From an uncultured Colwellia sp. (GTDB lineage: Bacteria; Pseudomonadota; Gammaproteobacteria; Enterobacterales; Alteromonadaceae): a DNA stretch of 64,000 nucleotides. The translations under genes and the position numbers were made by a program. Below the pieces are notes generated by a model, which was not told the origin of the DNA, ran no database searches, and saw nothing but the letters and a program-made list of their open reading frames with translations. The stretch spans positions 124,001 to 188,000 of the forward strand of contig CAJXQJ010000003.1 in the NCBI GenBank assembly GCA_913058245.1, written 5' to 3'. Of this stretch, positions 33,776 through 42,275 are shown one piece after another (position 1 is the first letter of the stretch; each line of letters starts with the position of its first letter).

Positions 33776-35110
33776 ATGAATGCTCATTTAGTGAAAATAC
33801 TTCTGCCTTTAGCTTGCGTGTTTTTAATAACAGCGTGTCAGCAAACCCCTGTTTTACCAGCAACAATTGACGAAGCAAATAGTGCGAAACCTCAAGTACC
33901 CGAGGACAAACCACAGCAGCTGACCAAGACTGAAACTCCCGCCCCAATCGTTTATGAAGATATTTGGCTACGTATCCGCGACCAACTGACGTTTACTGTA
34001 CCGGATAATCAGGAGGTAGCAAAATGGCGAGCGTATTACTTACGCCACCCAAATTTTATGGTGACTATTTCTAAGCGTGCGAAACCATTTCTTTATTATA
34101 TAGTTGAAGAGATAGAGCGCCGCAATATGCCAATTGAATTAGCGCTTCTACCTATAGTAGAAAGCTCCTATCTTCCTTATGGTGTTTCTCATAAAAGTGC
34201 CGCCGGCTTGTGGCAGTTTATGCCTGTTTCGGCAAAACGATTTAATTTATCACGTAATTGGTGGTACGACGGTAGACGCGATATTGTTACATCAACGACG
34301 GCGGCACTCGACTATTTTCAGTTTTTTCATCGTACACTTGGGCAGGATTGGCTAAATGCTATTGCCGCCTTTAACTCGGGAGAAGGGCGTGTTGGAAGAG
34401 CAATTGCGAAAAATAAAAAAGCAAACCAAGCGATTGATTTCTGGTCTTTAAAGCTACCTTCAGAAACCACAGCCTATGTACCTAAACTATTGGCCATTAT
34501 TGATATATTACAGCGCGCTGAAGAACTAAAATATACCTTTACCCCTATTTCTAATATGCCTGTTGTAACAACTATTAGTCTTGAGGAGCAACTCGATTTA
34601 ACATTAGCTGCACAATGGATGAATATTGAGGGCAAGCATTTAGCACGACTCAATCCTGGTTTAAATTTTGGTGTAACACCCCCTGAAAAAGCACATCAAC
34701 TATTAGTGCCACTAGCGTCAGCAGATTTATTACGTGATAAGTTAGCTTCGACTGATAAGGCAGATTGGTTGAGGTGGCACAAATATCGGGTTAAGTCTGG
34801 CGATACCTTAAGTGAAATATCAGCTAAATATTCAACAAACGTAGCAAGAATAAAGCAACTAAATAAACTCACCTCAAACCAGATTCGTATAGGGCAAACA
34901 TTAGTTATGCCATTAACTAGTCAAATTATTAACTTAGCTGACTATACTCGATATGGTACAAAAAGACGCTATCATGTGGTTAAAAGCGGCGATAATCTCT
35001 GGGATATCAGTCGTAAATATAAAGTAAAAGTGCAAGATTTAGTGCGTTGGAACAAACTGGCAAGCAATGGCTTATTGCAACCTAAACAAAAACTCAAAGT
35101 GTCACTTTAG
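33776..35110 (+). CDS. mltD: Membrane-bound lytic murein transglycosylase D
   Basis: A 444-residue lipoprotein (LITAC lipobox, Cys21). The SLT domain has the catalytic Glu in LPIVESSYLPYGVSHKSA, then AGLWQFMP and AAFNSGEGRV. Two LysM repeats follow (YRVKSGDTLSEISAKYSTNV and YHVVKSGDNLWDISRKYKVK), as in E. coli MltD. It cleaves peptidoglycan glycan strands to 1,6-anhydro products at the outer membrane. The promoter holds a BlaI-type operator. The stop codon overlaps that of the convergent chrA-family gene. Confidence 0.93.
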   Translation: MNAHLVKILLPLACVFLITACQQTPVLPATIDEANSAKPQVPEDKPQQLTKTETPAPIVYEDIWLRIRDQLTFTVPDNQEVAKWRAYYLRHPNFMVTISKRAKPFLYYIVEEIERRNMPIELALLPIVESSYLPYGVSHKSAAGLWQFMPVSAKRFNLSRNWWYDGRRDIVTSTTAALDYFQFFHRTLGQDWLNAIAAFNSGEGRVGRAIAKNKKANQAIDFWSLKLPSETTAYVPKLLAIIDILQRAEELKYTFTPISNMPVVTTISLEEQLDLTLAAQWMNIEGKHLARLNPGLNFGVTPPEKAHQLLVPLASADLLRDKLASTDKADWLRWHKYRVKSGDTLSEISAKYSTNVARIKQLNKLTSNQIRIGQTLVMPLTSQIINLADYTRYGTKRRYHVVKSGDNLWDISRKYKVKVQDLVRWNKLASNGLLQPKQKLKVSL

Positions 35111-36321
35111 TTAAGCAACATCGGCAAAGTTGTTGCTGATATACACCAGAGTACGGCCCATAATGGTGAACGATGCCAAATAGAGATAATGGCAAAAGCT
35201 ATAGTCGCAATGGCAAGGTCGATATTGCTAGCGATACTTACCTTAATAATTGGATCGTATAGTGCAGCTGCCAAAATGCCGACAACAGAGGCATTTATAC
35301 CTGTTATAGCATTGGTTACTGCAGGTTTTGAGGCTATGCTTTGCCATAACGGTAGAGCGGCAGAAAGCAAGAGAAAGCCAGGCAAAAACATCAATAATAG
35401 TGCCGTAGTGGCACCAAACCATAGGTTATGATCAGTTGGTATTATAGCGCCTAAATACGCGGCAAAAGCGAACATTGGCCCCGGTATCGCTTGAGCTGCA
35501 CCATAGCCAGCTAAGAAATCCGCTTGAGTTACCATACCATTGGTAACCACAGCATTTTCCAGCAAAGGAAGTACGACATGCCCGCCGCCAAATACCAACG
35601 ACCCAGCGCTATAAAAAGTTTGTGCTATTAAGAGTAAATTCGACTGTGTTGATATTGTTAGCAACACCAAAAATAAAGCGATAAAAGCAATAATAAGCCC
35701 AAAACTTGTGCGCCTGCCAAAGTTAATGTTCATTTGATCACTAACGTCGATACTCGCACCTCGACAGTATTTAATACCGACAATTGCTGCAACTAATATC
35801 ACAAGTATTTGCATGAATGACTGCTCAAACATTAACAAAGCGCACATAGTTGCGATAGTGAGCCCTTTAGTTTTTATGTCGAAACAGAGCTTTTTCGACA
35901 TCCCCAGTATTGCATCCGCAACAACAGCGCATGCAACAAGTTTTAATCCATGAATAGTGGCATCAAACAATTCTCCTGAAAATAATTCCAATGCGGAAGC
36001 AAAGGCTATCAATAGAAGTGCTGACGGTAGAGTAAAGCCTGCGAAAGCCGCTATGGCACCAGTCCACCCTGCTTTAAGTAGGCCAATAGCAAAACCTAAT
36101 TGGCTACTTGCTGGCCCTGGAATAAATTGACAAATAGCTAAAAGCTGGCTGAAAGTGTTTTCTGATAACCAGCGCTGTTTTTCAACGAACTCTTTGTGAA
36201 AGTAGCCAATGTGAGCGATAGGTCCACCGAATGACGTCAAACCGAGTTTGAGAAAAATAAAGAACACATTCCAGAAATTGCCTGAATGTTTATTAAGTGC
36301 TTTATCACTGCTTCTTTGCAT
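35107..36321 (-). CDS. chrA: ChrA-family chromate ion transporter
   Basis: A 404-residue inner-membrane protein with two homologous CHR halves. The first has FFIFLKLGLTSFGGPIAHIG and CQFIPGPASSQLGFAIG; the second has AGSLVFGGGHVVLPLLENAV and AAQAIPGPMFAFAAYLGA. These are the family's GGP(I/V)AH and PGP signatures in both halves. ChrA exports chromate, and sulfate or other oxyanions have been proposed for relatives. The upstream region has a PhoB-type box with correct spacing to a -10, so expression may respond to phosphate. The Shine-Dalgarno is weak. Confidence 0.9.
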   Translation of the reverse strand: MQRSSDKALNKHSGNFWNVFFIFLKLGLTSFGGPIAHIGYFHKEFVEKQRWLSENTFSQLLAICQFIPGPASSQLGFAIGLLKAGWTGAIAAFAGFTLPSALLLIAFASALELFSGELFDATIHGLKLVACAVVADAILGMSKKLCFDIKTKGLTIATMCALLMFEQSFMQILVILVAAIVGIKYCRGASIDVSDQMNINFGRRTSFGLIIAFIALFLVLLTISTQSNLLLIAQTFYSAGSLVFGGGHVVLPLLENAVVTNGMVTQADFLAGYGAAQAIPGPMFAFAAYLGAIIPTDHNLWFGATTALLLMFLPGFLLLSAALPLWQSIASKPAVTNAITGINASVVGILAAALYDPIIKVSIASNIDLAIATIAFAIISIWHRSPLWAVLWCISATTLPMLLN

Positions 36322-36345
36322 AAGAATGAACCAAGAAAATCACGC

Positions 36346-36379
36346 ATTATATGACATTCATGTGACAATTAGATGACAA
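36346..36379 (-). promoter_or_regulatory. PhoB-type promoter (Pho box plus -10) of chrA
   Basis: On the minus strand TTGTCAT (36379-36373), CTAA, TTGTCAC (36368-36362), a 10-bp gap, then TATAAT (36351-36346). This is the 18-bp Pho-box layout and box-to--10 distance of E. coli phoA (CTGTCATAAAGTTGTCAC, 10 bp, TATAGT). A third copy, ATGTCAT (36357-36351), continues the 11-bp period. The predicted start of transcription is near 36339, 18 nt before the ATG. Recognition by PhoB is inferred. Confidence 0.75.
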
Positions 36380-36502
36380 GTTGTCACACGGGTGTTTATT
36401 TTACATAGATTTAAATAGTGTTAAAAATATCAATTAGATCGAGTCACTGGTGATAGTATTAAAACCAGTTAACATTGGAATAGCTTAACAAAAAGGATAG
36501 TT

Positions 36503-37864
36503 ATGAAAACTAATATAATAAAAACAATTGGTTTGGCTACTATGCTGCTGACCACGTTAGTACTTGATGCTAATGCAGTGAGCATAAAGAATTATGATGC
36601 TGTAATTGAAAAATACGTAAAAGATACCGGTCCTGGTGTTGCGGTTATTGTGACTAAAAACGGTAAAACGCTTTATAAAAAAGCGCGTGGTTTGGCAAAT
36701 ATTGAATTGCAGGTTCCATTAAAAACCAACAGTGTTTTTCGTTTAGGCTCTATCACAAAACAGTTTACCGGTGCTGCAATTATGATGTTAGTTGAGCAAG
36801 GTAAATTATCATTATCAGATGATTTACATAAGTATGTGCCCGACTTTCCAACTGAAAATAACAAGGTAACAATAAGGCATTTATTAACACATACGTCAGG
36901 TATTGCCAATTATACAGAAGACGAAAATATTTGGCTTAGAGAGCTGCAAACGCCGACGACGCTTGATGACATGATCATTCGTTTTGCAAAACATCCTATG
37001 GCATTGAAAGTTGGAGAAGCCAATCGCTATTCAAACACTGCTTATGTTTTATTGGGTAAAATAATTGAAATTGCTAGTGGTAAAACATATGCGGAGTTTA
37101 TTGAGCAAGATATATTTGCCAAACTAGCAATGAAAAATAGCCAGTATGGTGGTTTGCAGATTATTCCTAACCGCGCAAATGGCTACTCTGCGAGTAAAGA
37201 AGGTTACGTAAATGCTAACTTCATCGATATGATGTGGCCACATGCGGCGGGTTCGTTGTTATCCACGGTTGATGATTTAAATATATGGTTTAAAGCATTG
37301 CGCAATGGCCAGTTAATATCAGCAGAGAGCTATAAGTTAATGACCTCACCCATGAAGCTAAATGACGATAGTATGTCAAATTACGGCTTTGGCTTAGGTA
37401 TGTTTAAGCTTAATAAATACGATGCTGTTGGTCATGGTGGCGGTATTCATGGTTTTGCTACTCATGCTTTTTATATTCCTAGTGAAGATCTTTATGTTGC
37501 GGTTCTGAATAATTATGACGCAGGTAACCCAAGTGAAATTTCCAGAGTGTTAGCGGCCGTTGCCCTTGAAATTCCTCTGCCTAAATTTGAAAAAATTGCT
37601 TTTAATAAACAGCAATTAACGCCAATGATGGGAAGTTATAAGCTTGCATCGGGTGATATTCGCAAAATTTTTATAGAAGACAATAAAGTTTATTCGGTGC
37701 GTGGGGACGGACATAAATGGCAAGTTTATCCAATGTCGGATAATGGATTCTATTACGATGGCAGCTTGAGTTATTTCACTATCGACAAGAATGCTAAAGG
37801 CCAACAAGTTATGAATTTTTACAGTGATTTAGCCGAAAATCCAGACGTTGCAGTTAAACAATAG
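36503..37864 (+). CDS. Serine beta-lactamase-fold hydrolase (class C / D-alanyl-carboxypeptidase-like)
   Basis: A 453-residue secreted protein (signal about 1-25). The three active-site motifs are present: SITK (Ser83, Lys86), YSN (Tyr176 to Asn178) and HGGGIHG (about 313-319). A C-terminal lipocalin-like domain follows (MMGSYKLASGDIRKIFI). Such proteins are usually peptidases or esterases; real beta-lactamase activity is not implied. AAAGGATAG precedes the ATG. It has no BlaI-type operator upstream, although one is present at mltD nearby. Confidence 0.85.
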   Translation: MKTNIIKTIGLATMLLTTLVLDANAVSIKNYDAVIEKYVKDTGPGVAVIVTKNGKTLYKKARGLANIELQVPLKTNSVFRLGSITKQFTGAAIMMLVEQGKLSLSDDLHKYVPDFPTENNKVTIRHLLTHTSGIANYTEDENIWLRELQTPTTLDDMIIRFAKHPMALKVGEANRYSNTAYVLLGKIIEIASGKTYAEFIEQDIFAKLAMKNSQYGGLQIIPNRANGYSASKEGYVNANFIDMMWPHAAGSLLSTVDDLNIWFKALRNGQLISAESYKLMTSPMKLNDDSMSNYGFGLGMFKLNKYDAVGHGGGIHGFATHAFYIPSEDLYVAVLNNYDAGNPSEISRVLAAVALEIPLPKFEKIAFNKQQLTPMMGSYKLASGDIRKIFIEDNKVYSVRGDGHKWQVYPMSDNGFYYDGSLSYFTIDKNAKGQQVMNFYSDLAENPDVAVKQ

Positions 37865-38011
37865 GTAGCGTTTTATAGCCGTAGTAATGCCGCCTCTGCA
37901 AGCGGCATTTCATTCTAAACTGCAAACAAATATCTAGCCTTTTAATATTACCGACTACCTTCAACTTTGAAATTTATATTTACATTTATTAAAAATCAAT
38001 TATTTGCATTA

Positions 38012-38041
38012 AGTGTATTGGTGGTATATAACACTATAGTG
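38012..38041 (+). promoter_or_regulatory. Candidate YtrA-type operator of the GntR-ABC operon
   Basis: AGTGT (38012-38016) and ACACT (38031-38035) are inverted with a 14-bp gap, similar to the AGTGTA-N13-TACACT repeat of B. subtilis YtrA. CACTATAGTG (38032-38041) is a second palindrome overlapping the right arm. It lies 28-57 nt before the GntR start, suggesting autorepression. Confidence 0.5.
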
Positions 38042-38068
38042 AGTGATAAATAACCAAGGAAAATAACA

Positions 38069-38431
38069 ATGCCAACACAGTGGGATCCAGATACACCCAT
38101 CTACATTCAGCTGTATCAGCAAGTGCTCTCTAGAATACTCGATGGCTATATCATCGAAGGAGAGGCGTTACCTTCTGTTAGAAAGGTTGCAGCAGAATAT
38201 CAATTGAATCCAATTACTATTTCTAAGGCGTATCAAATGCTACAGGACGAAAATATAGTTGAAAAACAACGTGGTAAAGGGTTGTTTGTCAACCATGGCG
38301 TACAAGACATTATTTTGAATAGGGAGCGAGAAAGTTTTTTAACTTCTCAATGGCCAAAAATAGTGGAGCAAATCAACCGATTAAAGCTTTCAACTGATGA
38401 CTTGTTACAACCAATTGAGGAGGCTAAATAA
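38069..38431 (+). CDS. GntR-family regulator, YtrA subfamily
   Basis: A 120-residue protein with an N-terminal winged helix (PIYIQLYQQVLSRILDGYII, then PSVRKVAAEYQLNPITISKA and YQMLQDENIVEKQRGKG) and only a short helical C-terminal dimerisation part, as in the YtrA subgroup that controls ABC transporters. Its stop overlaps the start of the ATPase gene by one base, so translation is coupled. Confidence 0.9.
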   Translation: MPTQWDPDTPIYIQLYQQVLSRILDGYIIEGEALPSVRKVAAEYQLNPITISKAYQMLQDENIVEKQRGKGLFVNHGVQDIILNRERESFLTSQWPKIVEQINRLKLSTDDLLQPIEEAK

Positions 38432-39288
38432 TGACAACATTAATCTCTATCAAGGGCTTGAGTAAAAGCTATGGGAAGAAAAAGGTAGTATCGGATATTA
38501 ATTTAACAGTAAGCGCTGGACAAATACTAGGTTTAGTTGGGCCAAATGGTGCTGGTAAAACTACTTGTTTGCAATCGATGTTAGGCTTATCTGACTTCGA
38601 CGGTAGTATTGATGTAATGGGTTATGATCCTCGAAAGCAACGTGCAGAAATGCTTAATGACGTTGCCTATATATCTGATGTGGCAGTGTTACCTAGATGG
38701 TTAAAAGTGGAACAGGCTTTGAGTTATATGGCTGATGTACATGGCAACTTCGACCGTGAGAAAGCTGAACATTTTTTGTCAAAAACCAATATAAACTTAG
38801 CCTCAAAAGTTAAAACTTTATCAAAAGGTATGGTTACACAGCTGCACCTTGCACTTATTTTAGCGATAGATGCCAAAATATTGATACTAGACGAGCCGAC
38901 ATTAGGGTTAGATATTTTGACTAGGCATCAGTTTTATAACCACTTGCTGGAAGACTTTTATTCGGATGAGAAGTGCATTCTTGTTACCACTCACCAAATT
39001 GAAGAAATTGAGCACATTCTGACAGATGTTGCTTTTATTCAAGACGGTAAATTGGTAATAAATGAAAGTGTTGAAGCCATGCGAGAGCGTTTTAAATTAG
39101 TTGCTGTTACTAACGACAAGCTAACTCAAGCGCAAGAACTGAAACCAATACACACCAATAGTTTAATGGGCTTAACAACGATGTTGTTTGATCGCTCAAG
39201 TGGTGAAGAATTACAAACGCTGGGTAATATTAGTGCGCCTAGTTTGGCTGATATTTTTGTCGGAGTGATGACCAAGGAGGCTGTGTAA
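38431..39288 (+). CDS. ABC transporter ATP-binding protein
   Basis: A 285-residue ATPase with Walker A GPNGAGKTT (about 36-44), a signature close to LSKGM (in place of LSGGQ) and Walker B ILILDEPTLGLD, followed by the H-loop VTTHQIEEIEH. It is of the short YtrB/CcmA-like type paired with a GntR regulator. It overlaps both neighbours by one base. The substrate may be a cell-envelope stress compound or lantibiotic-like molecule, but this is family-level inference. Confidence 0.9.
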   Translation: MTTLISIKGLSKSYGKKKVVSDINLTVSAGQILGLVGPNGAGKTTCLQSMLGLSDFDGSIDVMGYDPRKQRAEMLNDVAYISDVAVLPRWLKVEQALSYMADVHGNFDREKAEHFLSKTNINLASKVKTLSKGMVTQLHLALILAIDAKILILDEPTLGLDILTRHQFYNHLLEDFYSDEKCILVTTHQIEEIEHILTDVAFIQDGKLVINESVEAMRERFKLVAVTNDKLTQAQELKPIHTNSLMGLTTMLFDRSSGEELQTLGNISAPSLADIFVGVMTKEAV

Positions 39289-40196
39289 TGAGTATTGCAA
39301 CATTTAACATGAACATTAAAAAAGAGCTTTGGGAATTTAATAAACTACTTTTTTGGGTACCCGTCATTATTATTACTATGATGGTTGCTGCACCGCTTTT
39401 GCAATTATTGATCATCGAAGATTATCAGATGAATGCTATGTTTGATGGTTTAGCACAATTGCAGCACCATGCCTTAGATGAAGAGTTTACGCGTTTTAGT
39501 TTTGTGGCAATATCTGGATTGTTTGTACCTTTTATGGTGGTGGCGTTACTGGTGCAGCTTTATTATTTTTTGGTTTGTCTGTTCGATGAAAGAAGGGATT
39601 TATCCATTTATTTTTGGCGTTCTATGCCGGTTTCTGATCTTTCAACAATTGCTTATAAACTATTTACCGGAGCCTTTGTCATTCCTGCCGTGTTTATGCT
39701 GGCAGCAACGGTCACATTAATAATTGCAGCATTACTTGCTTTTATTGCTTGTATGATACTTTCAGTAGGGTTTGATATTTCACTGTGGCATATTTGGGGA
39801 AGCTTTAATTTTTTCAGTAATTTAGCTTTAACATGGTTGAGCCTAGTGCCGTTTATTTTATGGCTATTTCCACTATTTGCTTGGTTAATGCTGGCGTCAA
39901 TGTTTGCAAATAAAGCACCTTTTTTATGGGCGTTATTGCCTGTAGTTATTGTTATTTTAGTGGAAGCCTTTGTTGTTCATTACTTTAATTTAGAATCTCA
40001 AATGTTTGCTTCACTATTACTGGACTATTTTGGTATTAGTGATGATACCTTACGTAGTAACTTTACTCATGAAAATGCAATGCATTTAATGCCTATTAAG
40101 GTATTAATGTCGAAAGTGAGTATTGTGGCTTTAGCGATAGGAGCTGGGCTAATGTACTTAACCTATTGGCTAAGGGTGAATAGAAGCCACGCGTAA
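39288..40196 (+). CDS. ABC transporter permease
   Basis: A 302-residue protein with about six membrane segments (roughly 20-42, 70-95, 118-150, 177-205, 210-228 and 275-293). The RSMPVSDLSTIAYKLFTG segment resembles the cytoplasmic coupling part of ABC-2 permeases. It is the last gene of the GntR-ABC operon and is followed by a strong terminator at 40216. Confidence 0.85.
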   Translation: MSIATFNMNIKKELWEFNKLLFWVPVIIITMMVAAPLLQLLIIEDYQMNAMFDGLAQLQHHALDEEFTRFSFVAISGLFVPFMVVALLVQLYYFLVCLFDERRDLSIYFWRSMPVSDLSTIAYKLFTGAFVIPAVFMLAATVTLIIAALLAFIACMILSVGFDISLWHIWGSFNFFSNLALTWLSLVPFILWLFPLFAWLMLASMFANKAPFLWALLPVVIVILVEAFVVHYFNLESQMFASLLLDYFGISDDTLRSNFTHENAMHLMPIKVLMSKVSIVALAIGAGLMYLTYWLRVNRSHA

Positions 40197-40215
40197 TTAC
40201 TTACTAAAATGATAT

Positions 40216-40255
40216 AAAAGCCAATTTAATTGTTATAGATTACATTGGCTTTTTT
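40216..40255. terminator. Bidirectional rho-independent terminator
   Basis: AAAAGCCAAT (40216-40225) pairs with ATTGGCTTTT (40244-40253) and T residues follow; on the minus strand the mirrored stem ends in TTTT. It lies between the ABC operon and the convergent gene at 40269 and can serve both. Confidence 0.85.
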
Positions 40256-40268
40256 GTTGCGAGAAACT

Positions 40269-41420
40269 TTATAACGCCGAAGTTTTTAGTTTTTCTTGGT
40301 ATTGTGTTAGGAATTTTCTATGGCGCTTTTTATGCCAAGTAAGCATATTGTCAGCGATAAGTACTGCTGACTTTTGATATTTTACCGCTAACAGATAATT
40401 ACCAAGTTTTGCATAGGCTTTTGCTAGATTATGGTAACTATAAGCATCGTTTGGATATAGCTCTAAGCTTTGCTGTAAAACTGATAGTCCTTTTGTTTGA
40501 TCAACATCGAGTAAATAAAAACCTAATTGATTGATGGAATTTTTCGGTGAAACTTCAAAGCCGTATTTTTGCTTAGAAAGATATTTAAAATGCCTAATAA
40601 TTGCTGGTACCCCTTGCTGAGATATTACTGATTGTGGCGCAAGCCCTTGATGAATATCGTCAAATATTTTTTCGATGCCGAAAACAGTTGCGAGGGGAGG
40701 TAATGACATAAAATAATGGTCATTAAAATTCTTGTAGTGCCAATCTAGTAGTGTGGGTGCTGAAGTCTCGATTATTTTTTTCAGGTTCTTATAGTCTGTT
40801 AGTTGATGTTCTTCTTTAATGCCAGTCCCATGGCTAAACAATAACATGCGGGGTTTATCATTGAGTTTGCTTAACTTATTTTTAGCGGTTGAGAGAATGG
40901 CAACATAATCATCTTTTATTTCTGGGCTAGTAGCAATATAGGCGTTTGCCATATTAGGTTTATTGATCAAGCCAGATAATACTATGGTTGCGTTTGTTCT
41001 AAAGCCGCTCATGATTCGATAGCCATTAGTGCGGTATTTATTGTCGACAGCGGTAAATAGCTGTTCGTCAAAAAAGTCTAATAATGGCGTGGTTTTACCT
41101 GTTTCATCGAATATCATACCGATACGGTTACCGGGTGCTGGTGTAACAATAATGGTTTGTAACCAGGGCCATTCGCCGTTGTGACTCATCCATTGATGCA
41201 TACCACTTAAATAGGAGTTTGCATAATGATGAAAATCAAACATCATGGTGTACGACTTGTCGGTATTTTTAGCGTAGCCTGAAGGCAATGTAACGTTAAA
41301 TTTTAATGGCTCTGAAAATTTGGGATGTGCAATTTCTACGATTTCAAGCGTACTGTTGGCTGTTGCAACTTGGCTAAACATTCCAACTAACAGTAAGGCA
41401 AACGTTATAAATCTTCTCAT
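40269..41420 (-). CDS. Secreted esterase-like protein with TPR, nucleophile Ser replaced
   Basis: A 383-residue protein with a signal peptide (about 1-21), an esterase-like alpha/beta-hydrolase domain and a C-terminal TPR (LELYPNDAYSYHNLAKAYAK). At the nucleophile elbow it has SGFRTNA, with Arg141 where its homologues have Ser, while the His of DHYFMSLPPL (His235) is kept. It is therefore likely non-catalytic. It resembles the protein at 16976-18106, which has lost the His instead. The gene stands alone. Confidence 0.75.
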   Translation of the reverse strand: MRRFITFALLLVGMFSQVATANSTLEIVEIAHPKFSEPLKFNVTLPSGYAKNTDKSYTMMFDFHHYANSYLSGMHQWMSHNGEWPWLQTIIVTPAPGNRIGMIFDETGKTTPLLDFFDEQLFTAVDNKYRTNGYRIMSGFRTNATIVLSGLINKPNMANAYIATSPEIKDDYVAILSTAKNKLSKLNDKPRMLLFSHGTGIKEEHQLTDYKNLKKIIETSAPTLLDWHYKNFNDHYFMSLPPLATVFGIEKIFDDIHQGLAPQSVISQQGVPAIIRHFKYLSKQKYGFEVSPKNSINQLGFYLLDVDQTKGLSVLQQSLELYPNDAYSYHNLAKAYAKLGNYLLAVKYQKSAVLIADNMLTWHKKRHRKFLTQYQEKLKTSAL

Positions 41421-41578
41421 TATTTTCCCTAATATTGATTCACACTAATCTCTCTAGTCTGCTTTAACTAAACGTTATATTCAATGTTTTGATTTTTATA
41501 ATGATTTTGCAGTGAACCAGATTATCTTTCGCAACGTATTCTTAGCTAGGTCTAATCATTTTATGTAGAGCAAACACC

Positions 41579-42103
41579 ATGAAAATCATCATTGTAATTT
41601 TTTCATTATTAATAAGTGCATGTGGCACTGTGTATCCAAATAAAGATATCACCGGACAAGCTTTTCCAATTGTCGAAGGGCAATCATTGGAAGAAAAAAG
41701 CGTCATTATCCCAAGTGATTTCTCTGGTGATATGACCTTGCTACTAATTGGTTACAAGCAAAACTCACAGTTTGATATTGACCGCTGGCTAATAGGTTTA
41801 GATATGACGAAAACGCGAGTCAATGTATATGAAATACCGACTATCCAAGGTTTAGTGCCCCAAATGTTCAGTACCGTTATCGACAATGGTATGAGAGCTG
41901 GAATTCCTAAACCTATGTGGAAAGGAGTTATTACTGTTTACGGCGATGGTGAAAGAGTTCAAGCATTAACAGGTAACGAAAATGCCGCCAATACTCGAGT
42001 AGTATTGTTAAATGAAAAAGGAAAAATTTTGTATTTTTACGATCAAGGGGTTTCTGTTGCGGCGCTTAATGAAGTGAGAGCTGTGCTTGCAAATCACCGT
42101 TAG
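41579..42103 (+). CDS. Lipoprotein with ATP10/thioredoxin-like fold
   Basis: A 174-residue lipoprotein (LLISAC, Cys15). The mature sequence (GQAFPIVEGQSLEEKSVIIP, then WKGVITVYGDGERVQALTG) follows the ATP10-like pattern of thioredoxin-fold proteins, and no CxxC is present. A structural or assembly role is possible. It is divergent from the esterase-like gene at 40269 (158 nt). Family assignment is moderate. Confidence 0.65.
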   Translation: MKIIIVIFSLLISACGTVYPNKDITGQAFPIVEGQSLEEKSVIIPSDFSGDMTLLLIGYKQNSQFDIDRWLIGLDMTKTRVNVYEIPTIQGLVPQMFSTVIDNGMRAGIPKPMWKGVITVYGDGERVQALTGNENAANTRVVLLNEKGKILYFYDQGVSVAALNEVRAVLANHR

Positions 42104-42202
42104 TAGAGCATTCGGATGATAATATGGTCAGCCGAAATTGGCTATTAAAGCCAGTGTTTTAGTATTTTTGATTAAACGAATTATCGACGAGTTTTGAAGA
42201 TA

Positions 42203-42255
42203 AAGTTCCTCAGAAGAACTTACGTTAATATAGGTAGCCCTATTCACGTAAGTTC
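42203..42255. repeat. Stem-loop with alternative pairing between convergent genes
   Basis: GAACTTACGT (42216-42225) pairs with ACGTAAGTTC (42246-42255), with ATAGG and CCTAT inside. The GAACTT part can instead pair with AAGTTC at 42203-42208. No U-run follows on either strand. It probably ends or protects transcripts of the convergent genes. Confidence 0.5.
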
Positions 42256-42275
42256 GATAATCATGCTACATCTTA

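Noticed and set aside
36361-36388. TGTGACAA/TTGTCACA as a CRP-like or generic dyad for the serine hydrolase gene
   Set aside because: The dyad is a by-product of the 11-bp TGTCA repeats; spacing to TATAAT on the minus strand fits a Pho box, and the hydrolase start is more than 110 nt away.
36503-37864. Resistance beta-lactamase controlled by the BlaI-type repressor
   Set aside because: The motifs fit generic serine hydrolases, no BlaI-type operator lies upstream, and a C-terminal lipocalin-like domain is atypical for AmpC.
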